Source: Pomphorhynchus laevis (Eukaryota > Acanthocephala > Palaeacanthocephala > Echinorhynchida > Pomphorhynchidae). From it: DNA of 64,000 nt. The position numbers and the translations under genes were made by a program. The DNA is taken from positions 1 through 64,000 of the forward strand of contig WNNJ02002905.1 in the NCBI GenBank assembly GCA_012934845.2. Reading direction: 5' to 3'. Shown piece by piece: positions 21,676 to 33,600 of this stretch (position 1 is the first letter of the stretch; each line of letters begins with the position of its first letter). The notes beneath the pieces were generated by a model. That model had not been told where the DNA came from and made no database searches. It saw only the letters and a list, made by a program, of their open reading frames with translations.

Positions 21676-24600
21676 AGGCTCAATGAACAAATGTTGTATT
21701 ATCAAACAACTCAATGATAAATGTTGTATTAGCAAAAGTTGCATTAGCAAAACGCTCAATGAACAAATTTTGCATTAGCAAAAGGTTCAATGAATAAATG
21801 TTGTTATAGCAAAACGCTCAATGAATAATCATTGCATTAGCACAAGACTCAATGAACAAATGTTGTATTAGCAAAACTCTCAATGAACAAATGTTGTATT
21901 GGCAAAAGGCCAAATGAATAATCATTGCATTAGCACAAGACTCAATGAACAAATGTTGTATTAGCAAAACTCTCAATGAACAAATGTTGTATTAGCAAAC
22001 AACTCAATGAATAAACGGTGTATTTGTAAAAGACGCAATGAATAAATGTTGTATTAGCAAAATGCTCAATGTTTAAACTGTTTATTGGTAAAATGCTCAA
22101 TGAATAAATGTTGTATTAGCAAAAGGGTCAATGAATAAATGTAGTATTAGCAAAACGCTCAATGAATAAACGGTGTATTATCAAACATTTCAATGAATGA
22201 ATTTTGTATTAGCAAAAGGCTCATGAATAAATGTTGTTATAGCAAACAAATCAATGAATAAACGTTGCATTAGCAAACAACTCAATGAATAAATTTTGTA
22301 TTTGCAAAAGGCTCAATGAATAAATGTTGTTATAGCAAAACGCTTTATTAATAATCATTGCATTAGCACAAGGCTCAATGAACAAATGTAGTATTAGCAA
22401 AACGCTCAATGAACAAATGTTGTATTAGCAAAACGCTCAATAAATAAACGTTGCATTAGCAAAAGACCAAATGAATAAATGTTGTATTATCAAAGGCTCA
22501 ATGAACAAATGTTGTTATAGCGAAACGCTCAATTTATAAACATTGCATTAGCACAAGGCTCAATGAACAAATGTAGTATTAGCAAAACGCTCAATGAACA
22601 AATGTTGTACTAGCAAAAGGCCAAATGAATAAATGTTGTATTAGCAAAAGGCCAAATGAATAAATGTTGTATTAGCAAAAGGCTCAAAGAATAAATGTTG
22701 TTATAGCAAAACGCTCAATTAATAATCATTGCGTTAGCACAAGGCTCAATGAACAAATGTAGTATTAGCAAAACGCTCAATGAACAAATGTTGTAATAGC
22801 AAAAGGCCAAATGAATAAATGTTGTATTAGCAAAAGGATCAATGAATAAATGTTGTATTAGCAAAAGGCTCAATGAATAAATGTTTTATTAGCAAAAGGC
22901 TCAATGAACACATGTTGTACTAGCAAAACGCTCAATGAATAATCATTGCATTAGCACAAGGCTCAATGAACAAATGTAGTATTAGCAAAACGCTCAATGA
23001 AAAAATGTTGTATTGGCAAAAGGCCAAATGAATAAATGTTGTATTAGCAAAAGGCTCAATGAATAAATGTTGTATTAGCAAAAGGCTCAATGAATAAATG
23101 TTGTTATAGCAAAACGCTCAATTAATAATCATTGCATTAGCACAAGGCTCAATGAACAAATGTAGTATTAGAAAAACGCTCAATAAACAAATGTTGTATT
23201 AGCAAAACGCCCAATAAATAAACGTTGCATTAGCAAAAGGCCGAATGAATAAATGTTGTATTAGCAAAAGGCTCAATGAATAAATGTTTTATTGGCAAAA
23301 GGCTCAATAAATAAATGTTGTTATAGCAAAACGCTCAATTAATAATCATTGCATTAGCACAAGGCTCAATGAACAAATGTAGTATTAGCAAAACGCTCAA
23401 TAAACAAATGTTGTATTAGCAAAACGCCCAATAAATAAACGTTGCATTAGCAAAAGGCCAAATGAATAAATGTTGTATTAGCAAAAGGCTCAATGAATAA
23501 ATGTTTTATTGGCAAAAGGCTCAATGAATAAATGTTGTTATAGCAAAACGCTCAATTAATAATCATTGCATTAGCACAAGGCTCAATGAACAAATGTAGT
23601 ATTAGCAAAACGCTCAATGAATAAATGTTGTATTAGCAAAATGCTCAATGAATAAACGTTGTATTTGCAAAAGGCTCAATGAACAAATGTAGTATTAGCA
23701 AAACGCTCAATGAACAAATGTTGTATTAGCAAAATGCTCAATGAATAAACGTTGTATTTGCAAAAGGCTCAATGAACAAATGTTGTATTAGCAAAAGGCT
23801 CAATGAATAAACGTTGCATTAGCAAAAGGCTCAATGAATAAACGTTGCATTAGCAAAAGGCTAAATGAATAAACGTGGCATTAGCAAAACGCTAAATGAA
23901 TAAATGTAGTATTAGCAAAACGCTCAATGAATAAATGTTGTATTAGCACAAGGCTCAATGAACAAATGTAGTATTAGTAAAACGCTCAATGAATAAACGG
24001 TGTATTATCAAACAACTCAATGAATGAATTTTGTATTAACAAAAGGCTCATGAATAAATGTTGTTATAGCAAACAACTCAATGAATAAACGTTGCATTAG
24101 CAAACAACTCAATGAATGTATTTTGTATTTGCCAAAGGCTCATGAATAAACGGTGTATTTGTAAAAGACTCAATGAATAAATGTTGTATTAGCAAAACGC
24201 TCAATGAATAAACGGTGTATTATCAAACAACTCAATGAATGAATTTTGTATTAGCAAAAGGCTCATAAATAAATGTTGTTATAGCAAACAACTCAATGAA
24301 TAAACGTTGCATTAGCAAACAACTCAATGAATAAACGTTGCATTAGCAAACAACTCAATGAATAAACGTTGCATTAGCAAAAGGATAAATGTATAATCAT
24401 TGCATTAGCAAAAGGCTAGATGAACAAATGTAGTATTAGCAAAACGCTCAATGAACAAATGTTGTATTAGCAAAATGCTCAATGAACAAATGTAGTATTA
24501 GCAAAACGCTCAATGAACAAATGTTGTATTAGCAAAATGCTCAATGAATAAACGTTGTATTTGCAAAAGGCTCAATGAACAAATGTTGTATTAGCAAAAG

Positions 24601-25418
24601 GCTCAATGAATAAACGTTGCATTAGCAAAAGGCTCAATGAATAAACGTTGCATTAGCAAAAGGCTAAATGAATAAACGTGGCATTAGCAAAACGCTAAAT
24701 GAATAAATGTAGTATTAGCAAAACGCTCAATGAATAAATGTTGTATTAGCACAAGGCTCAATGAACAAATGTAGTATTAGTAAAACGCTCAATGAATAAA
24801 CGGTGTATTATCAAACAACTCAATGAATGAATTTTGTATTAACAAAAGGCTCATGAATAAATGTTGTTATAGCAAACAACTCAATGAATAAACGTTGCAT
24901 TAGCAAACAACTCAATGAATGTATTTTGTATTTGCCAAAGGCTCATGAATAAACGGTGTATTTGTAAAAGACTCAATGAATAAATGTTGTATTAGTAAAA
25001 CGCTCAATGAATAAACGGTGTATTATCAAACAACTCAATGAATGAATTTTGTATTAGCAAAAGGCTCATGAATAAATGTTGTTATAGCAAACAACTCAAT
25101 GAATAAACGTTGCATTAGCAAACAACTCAATGAATAAACGTTGCATTAGCAAAAGGATAAATGAATAATCATTGCATTAGCAAAAGGCTAGATGAACAAA
25201 TGTAGTATTAGCAAAGGGCTCAATTAATAAATGTTGTATTAGCAAAATGCTCAATGAACAAATGTTGTATTAGCAAAACGCTCAATCAACAAATGTTGTA
25301 TAAGTAAAAGGCTCAATGAATAATGGTTTTATTAGCAAAAGGCCAAATGAATAAACGTTGCATTAGCAAAACGTTCAATGAACAAGTGTTGTATTAGCAA
25401 AATGCTCAATGAACAAAC
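21676..25418. repeat. 31-bp minisatellite array, about 120 copies, with higher-order periods
   Basis: The monomer is close to GCTCAATGAATAAATGTTG followed by TATTAGCAAAAS, 31 bp with 30-33 bp variants. Variants recur in order. A block marked by ATTAATAATCATTGC repeats at 22347, 22718, 23121, 23338 and 23555 (spacings 371, 403, 217 and 217, close to 12, 13, 7 and 7 monomers). A long block of about 660 bp repeats at an offset of 803 bp (23678 and 24481 onward, close to 26 monomers). No ORF crosses it. It sits between the converging 3' ends of the NOX-like and VAP genes. Confidence 0.95.
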
Positions 25419-25494
25419 ATATTTCTTAATAGAATAAATTTAAACTAGTTGATGATCAATTTTAATAAACAGGAATATATATCGAGACAAATTA

Positions 25495-25500
25495 GATTTA
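25495..25500 (-). terminator. Poly(A) signal AATAAA overlapping the VAP stop codon
   Basis: - strand TATGAATAAATC: the TGA stop at 25502-25504 is immediately followed by AATAAA. Use is inferred. Confidence 0.5.
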
Positions 25501-25501
25501 T

Positions 25502-25807
25502 TCATAGCCAATCAATTTGAAACACATCGTCTTCAATTCTAAACAGAAAGAGAACTTTAATGAAAATGAAGATTTTCGAGGACTTTACCATAATATTTAA
25601 GGCTGCTAAAATCTTATACAGCCCTAGTCCAGCAGTGAAGCTAACTGCTATCATGCAAATAATAAGCAAATAATTCAGATCCGCTCGATTTTCTGCACTC
25701 GACAATTCAGCATATTTATCATTATCCAGCTTATGTATAATAGGGTTTCCAACCGTAACAGACAAGGTATCAACATTTTCTGGTCTTATATTCTTCGTGT
25801 TCCTTTC
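25502..25807 (-). CDS. VAP: VAP exon 6: linker end and tail anchor
   Basis: Follows acceptor ACAAATAG. Encodes residues 231-331, with the hydrophobic helix YLLIICMIAVSFTAGLGLY and a second hydrophobic stretch just before the stop. Identity as the VAP C-terminus rests on phase, strand, position and tail-anchor character. The sequence itself is not conserved. Confidence 0.6.
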   Translation of the reverse strand, partial: ERNTKNIRPENVDTLSVTVGNPIIHKLDNDKYAELSSAENRADLNYLLIICMIAVSFTAGLGLYKILAALNIMVKSSKIFIFIKVLFLFRIEDDVFQIDWL

Positions 25808-28800
25808 CTATTTGTTAAAAACAATAGATTTTAGTGCAAATTTACAAAGCCTAAAATTGCTTATGCTGCAGATAAACGAAATTGGCTGTTTGGACAGTAA
25901 AATATGGGACTAAACCTGATAAGATAGCAGTTCCTAATAATAACCTCTATTTTTTCTAGTCAATTCATAAATTTAAACTTTTAAATTTATTTGTATTAGA
26001 ATAAGGTACACAAAATAGTCGAATTTCATCAGAGGAAATACGTCATTAGCGCATATTTGGCCCGGCTCAATGTTGGGTCGATTAAGAGGGGTAGTAACCT
26101 GATTACATAGCAGTTAGTCCTGATGTTATCTAATCTATATTCTGATACATCGTCTATTATTTATTATTAAAACATATTGACATTTATTTTAAATTTTAAT
26201 AATAAATTATATCGTCATATAAATATAAATTGTATAAACTCCTATTTAGTTATTTATGATATAAAATTTTATAGTTATTTAAAATACAATTTTTACTATA
26301 AAAATTGAATTAAAAATCTTAATCAATCTTATCTTATAATTAATTTTATAATTATAAAATCTAAATTATAGAAAATGTTAAAATAAAATGTTTCTCTTGT
26401 AGATTTATATATAGTACAGACTATTTAAAGTCTGTACTATATGGACTCTATTAACTGATCTGATATGTTGGGTGAGAAATACTGACCAAAACCCCATCTA
26501 ATTTAAATTAGATTAAGAAATCGAATCCGTTTATTAATATATAATCTATTAGTCAATTTACAATTGGTGTGTGTTTTATTAACAAGATACTTTTATTTTG
26601 AACTGATGTTTACCAACAACAATATGGTTTTTAATACACAACAAAGGTTCCTTAATGCAATCTAAATCACATATTGACATTCATATATTTCTGCACATTG
26701 GGGTGTTTGCAGCGAGCAAACGGTATTATTCTGATTAAAATAATAAAACATTAATTTTAACGCATTTATTTAACATTTATGTTAATAATATTTTCAAAAA
26801 ACAATTATCAAAGGAAATACTGGATAAATAATCAGTTTCCAATTATTTATAACTCTATGAGGTAGAAAACACAAAGACGAAGTCAATCTTTAATTTTAAT
26901 AAAAGTTCTACATTGACATTAAAAATACCACATCCATTTCTACATTTACAATAGCGCAAAACGCGTGACCTTACCCGCAATAATTCTATATTCGTAGTTA
27001 TAGGTTGATCATCATCTAATTTATATTGTGATTTAGCGTTGTTTACAGTATCAATATAACCACTCGATTGTGTATCGAACGTATTTTTGTTTTTTGCAAT
27101 AACCGAATGAAATTCGGAAGAAAAATCATCGTTATACGACACAAGCAGGGGTTTGGGAATACCGTTGTTTTGAGATTCATCGTCCTGAATAAAAATTGGA
27201 ATCAATTGTAAATATAACTAACTAGATGTTACAGTTTCGTTCATAGTAGATGAGGCGAATTCATTTTGATTATCCTGAACAGTTGGTAAGGATATGTTTG
27301 AATCACCAGGTGGGCGTCCGTTAGATTCGGCAATAAAATTTTCAAACACACATCGAAGCCTCATACTGGCATATTTCTTGCTGGGATCATTCCACTAAAT
27401 TTTAAGATCATTGACATAAATATTAAACTAAAAAATAAGCATCTTGCAATTACTTTAACATTAAGCGTATTGTTATTATACTAACGTAGCACAAAGACGA
27501 ATACTATTAAAATAGTAAAGATAATTTAGTCATGAAGCCACAAGGCAATCACCACTTTTTAATCCTGGTTTCATCCAGATAGATGAGTTAGAGGTTGGTG
27601 AAACAACCTCTAACTTCGTAATGTACAAAGAAAAAGATTATTTGCAAACGGTTGTTCGAGGAAACCTTTTACTTAAAATTTGTATCCATTTCATCCATCC
27701 AATGGATGAAATGATTTCATCCAGATGGATGAGTTAGAGGTTGGTGAAACAACCTCTAACTTCGTAATGTACAAAGAAAAAGTTTATTTGCAAACGGTTG
27801 CAAAAACAAGACATTTAGTCATTCGTCACCAATGTTTAATTCCGAATTCTATCAATATGCCAGAATTTAATAATATTTATTATTTGATACGCCTATTTGA
27901 GGAAACCTTTTACTTAAAATTTGTATTATATTTTTAAATAAAATTATCATTATGTAAAAATAATAAAAACAAATATTTAAATTTAAAAAATAAATAAATT
28001 ATAAATAATATAAAATAAAAAACAATTATTTAAATAAAAAATACAAGATAAATAAAAATCAAATAAAACAAAAGATCAATAAAGGCAATTATTAAAATAA
28101 AAATCAATTATAAATAATATTTAAATAAAAAATAAATAAAAACAATTATTTTAATATATAAAAATACAAAAAAAAATAAAAAAATAATTGACAAATTATT
28201 TTATAAAAAACCAAATAATTACTTAATAAAAATTAAACAATAGAATAATTAATAAATAAAATTAAATAAATTAAGAAATAAAAAAAATTATTAAAAAAAA
28301 ATAAATAATTTAATTTTTAATATTAATTTATTAGTTAATGATGGTTTTATTAGAATGATATGAAAATTTGTGTATTGCAACGCACAGTGTTCTTTATCAG
28401 CCCAAAACTAACTCAAAAAATAATGTCTTTCTTTCAAGTAAGAAATAAATGAATTCAAATCAACAATATATAAATTTATATTATTTATAATTTAAATAAA
28501 TAATAAATAACTTAGATAAAGAATAATTTAGATTATTTAAAAGATAAATAAATAAAAATCAAGTATATTAAAAATTAATAAAAGTAAATAAAAAATATAA
28601 TTACAATTTATAATTACAAATTCTTTTAAATAAATTTGAATCGTTCAATTATTTAAAAAAATAATTGATTATTTTTTAAATAAAAAGTAAGCATATAATT
28701 ACAATATTTCTACATATAAATAAATTGTTTCTAAAATTTTTTAGACATTTTTATATAATTATATAAATTTCATATAATTTTAAATAACAGGGAACTAATT

Positions 28801-30171
28801 ATAACTATTGAATGAACTGATGAAACAAGGCAGTATCAATTGAAGCTGTAAAGAAAATGAGGCACTCTGAAATGCGATAAAGAATGAGAATTACCAAATT
28901 CAAAAATTCGAAGACATTGTTTGAACTCACTAAAGCTTTCTCGATTACGATATAATTCCGATTTAAAAAAACCAATTACTTAATTTTTAACATCCAAAAT
29001 AATCAAAACGTTCACTGATACTATCACATAGTCAAAAATCTAAATTAGTTCTAGCTATAAGTCATCATTTAAACAAAAAACGTTATTCAGAAGCACGACA
29101 GTAAGATTAGTTCATTAAGATTGGTTTTTACAAAAATAATTCTAAATAGTTATTAGCTCACAAATTGTGAATGATCGTGATCATTGTCGCTTTGAAAAGC
29201 AGCTTGAATCATAAACTTATGCTTTGTCACATCTTCGGTTGATAAGTTAAACGATTGAAGCGAAACTAAATTTTAAATTTGCAGAAGTTACTATTTCAAA
29301 CAAATAAGATACTTTTAAACCAGAAATTGGGAAAAAATCACAACAAACGAATTTTGAACATTTAATAAAACATTTACTTTTAAAGTCATGTAATACTTTA
29401 AAACAATACTTTAATGCAATACTTTAATACTATTTTATGGCGTAAATGTAATAAAAAACAAGAAATTGGGATTGCTAAAAACCGTTTGTTTAAAATCACA
29501 ACGCATTTTGCACATTATTTTAAATAATAAAATATTTACTTTTAAAAAAGTATGAACAACTTATCTAAATTTACAAGAAACATATTTTTGCAGCATTCAT
29601 GCATACAATATAATATAAAATATAATACATTAAATAATGAAATTTTAAGAATTGCAACAATATGTAATGATATTGGCTTTCTTCAAAATCATTTAAATAA
29701 TTTAATAGATACATATTTTAAACTAGGTTACTATAAAAATAACATCAAGCAGAAAATAGTAAAATATATAAATCAACACAATAATATAAAGAATAAATTT
29801 AAACTCTTAAGTGGCAAATTTTAATGGATAATAAATAATATACTTTGTGATAAAATATGAGATGACTAGATATCATCAGAAAAAATACAGCTCGCTGCGA
29901 TGCAAGATTGAAGAATAAGTGACGAAAAATAATAGCATAGCAGATCATCTTTAGTCTCAAAGTATCTTGAGATAAGTTGAGTATCTCAAGAAATATATAT
30001 ATATAATATTCCATATGTAAATAAGCAGCAGAAGAACAATAAAATTTTATTAATAAACAAAATAAAATTTTATTTATCATTTTATTTTATTGTTCTTCTG
30101 CTGCTTATTTACATATGGAATATAATATAATCGATCGTAGCAAACGATCAGCAGTGATGGGTATTCCTATT

Positions 30172-30257
<86 letters not shown>

Positions 30258-30542
30258 TGTTTTTCGAGCCTTAAACACTGTTTAAGCGTGTGTTAAGATG
30301 TCTATAGAAGACACGGTACTGATGAGCTCCGTTAGAGCGAAACGCATATGCCGTTGTTGAAGTTTGTCGTCACACATAGGATGACTGGGCATACGTAGCG
30401 ACTTTGAATAATGCAAGAATAATTCGATTCTATTTCTTAGTCTGATGAGGATATATAGAATGCTGCCTGGTGAAAACATGAGGAAAACATAGTGATATAT
30501 TTATGAGTACACCAGTGAGTGTCCCAGGGCAGGTGTAACAAC

Positions 30543-30601
<59 letters not shown>

Positions 30602-33600
30602 GTGGGTGTTTTTCTCACAGCTGGGGTCCTTTTCAATGAACTCTTTTTTTCAAATAAATATTATCTCACCAATATTTCCAGCAGTTTGTCTTTGAAAAAA
30701 TAAACAACAAAGTTATTTATTGAACGTTTCGGCATTTTGCCTTTATCAACAGCGAAAAAAATGTGCACCAGGAAGGATGTATTTCTTACCAAAAACACAT
30801 AAAAATGAATATCCAGTCAAGGGTAGACCTATTATTAGTACAAATAATTCCCCAACAGAAAAGCTTAGTAAATATATTGACAACCTTATGAAACCACTAC
30901 TAAAAGTCCCATCGACGATACGCAATTCCGGCGATTTTTTAAAAAAGTTACAGCAAATCGATATAAAGTTCGAAATTCAAAATTAATTACAATGGATGTA
31001 ACATCGTTATACACAAACATAGATCACGATGAGGGACTTGAGGCAATAAAACAGTGTATAATGGAGGAAGATTGGCCAATAATGAAACAAAACTTCGTAC
31101 TAGAAAGCTTAGAAATAATATTAAAGAATAACATATTTACATTTAACGACATACTCTACAGACAATTAATAGGGACTGCCATGGGGACACCCGTTGCACC
31201 CACCTATGCTATACTATACATGCATAAGTATGAACAGGAAATGATCAACTCAATGCAAATTAAACCAATACTTTACTGTCGATATATCGATGACATTTTT
31301 ATAATGTTATCTAGAGAGGAATACAATTCGGACATACTACCAAAAAATGTTAATGATCATGGAAGGTTAGAATTTACGATAGAGGATGAAGATATACACT
31401 TTCTTGATGTAAAGATAAAAAGGACTCCCAACTTAGACATAGAAACAACTTTATACCAAAAACCTTCATATAAAGCAATGTATTTGCATGCAAAAAGTGC
31501 ACACCCATCGTGGATAAAAAGAAACATGATAAAAGGGGAAATATGTAGGATATACACTGTGTGTTCAAATTCGAACGATAGAATTCGTTGCCTTAATACA
31601 TTGAGAGTAGACCTGATGCGTAGAGGATATACACATAGAATCATTTACAAACAGATACAAAAAGTCAGAAATCAAATAAATAAAAATAAAAGTAGGATAG
31701 ATATTAACAAAGGAATGATCCAGGTCAAACAAAAGGAAAAATATATTGGAATAGACTATGTCCCTTCCCTATCAAATATAGGACGAAAAATCAAAAACAT
31801 ACAAAAAGTCTCTGTAGCAGCATATGGGGGTACAATTGATAGCCCAAGATTGTTCTATACATGTAAGAATACCATAAAGAAAGCACTGATAAATTCAAGA
31901 ATTAAAAAAACACATAGTCACGATAAAAAATTGTGTTCAGAATGCAAAAAAGTAAGATGTAAGAGCTGTGCTTCTGTAAATATAGGTAGCTATTTTGAAA
32001 GCATTGGAACAGGCTGTATATATAAAATAAAGAATACAGCTAACTGTTGTACTAAGGGAATAATCTATCTCGGAAATTGTACAGAATGTAAAGCCCAATA
32101 CGTCGGAGAAACGGGTAGAGATCTAAGAGCACGATTGACAAATCGTCGGGCAGATATAAAGGCAAAAAGAGGAAACGATGCTATCGTAAAACACTGCGAA
32201 ACCCACGATAATAAGGATACCTTCAAATATACAATAATCGACATAGTTCAGAACGATAAACAATGAAAAATAAACGAAATGGAATGGATTGGACAATTGT
32301 ATACCGACAGAGACACAGGAATTAACGAACAGCACATCTATCACTGGAATGAAATTACTTAAAAAGAAGATGAAATTCTTTCGTAATGCTACGTCATATG
32401 TTTTTTGTATTTTGTTTTTTACAGTTGATTTGAATTTGCGCGTGTGCACATTTTTTTCGCTGTTGATAAAGGCAAAAAGCCGAAACGTTCAATAAATAAC
32501 TTTGTTGTTTATTTTCTCAAAGACAAACTGCTGGAAATATTGGTGAGATAATATATATATATATATATATATATATCTGACTGTGTTAAACTGTGCTCCG
32601 GGAGCTAATAAGCTTCAGTTTCATAATCGTAGATGTTGCCAAAAACCGGAGTTCGATTACAAGTAGAGCAGACTTCCTTATCACTCCTAGACGAGCTGAT
32701 GGTAGCCGGCAGCACTCATCAGTAGGGTGAACTACCATCAGTCGTTTCGGCTGCCTTGTGATATATTAAATAGGCATTTCCGAAACGACTGATGGTAGTT
32801 CACCTACTGATGAGTGCTGCCGGCTACCATCAGCTCGTCTAGGAGTGATAATGAAGTCTACTCTACTTGTAATCGAACTCCGGTTTTTGGCAACATCTAC
32901 GTGTTGTTTTTTTTGGCAACAGCTCGTCTAGGAGTGATAAGGAAGTCTGCTCTACTTGTAATCGAACTCCGGTTTTTGGCAACATCTACGATTATATATA
33001 TAAGATTTTCTAATTGAGGATTTTCTAATTTTTATATTTGTATATATATTTGTATATACTCGAAATACCCACTACCGTGAAAAGAAAAAATTTAAAAGTT
33101 ATACATTTTAAAAAATTTAAAATTCATTTAAAAAATATAATTTTAAATTATTGCTTAAATTAAATGTAACTTTGTTGTAACTTTAAAACTAAAAACCCAA
33201 AACTTTGTATTTAAATGCTATAATCGAATAAGAAAAATGAACACTTAAATTATTAAAAATATTAAAAATATTATCTGAGTGTTTTCTGTCTACTTCTAGA
33301 CAAATATATCGCTCTAAACAATATTGTAGTTTAAATATTAAATATTAATAGAAGAGTGAAGAACAAGGAATAAATAAATTTCTATAAATATAAATTTCTA
33401 TATATAAATTTCTATACTAAAGATGATACATTGTATATTGTTTTCTTATTACATAGTCATTTTTATCAACAAATTTATCTGGTAGATTAAGTTTAATAAT
33501 CTTGAATAATCTTTAATTATCTTCAACAACGAAATTGACAAATGAATAAACAGATAACAGATTTAAAAAGTAAATTAAAATTAAAAAGCAGATTACAGAA

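Noticed and set aside
21676-25418. Could the regular array be a CRISPR-like array?
   Set aside because: There are no unique spacers between constant repeats. The whole unit varies, the period is 31 bp throughout, and the context is eukaryotic.
27222-27394. Donor GTTAGT at 27222 for VAP exon 4
   Set aside because: It looks stronger than GTAACA at 27232, but it leaves phase 1, which reads into an immediate TGA in exon 5.
30430-30636. Open frame rich in Ile-Tyr repeats
   Set aside because: It is simply the translation of the (TA)n microsatellite.
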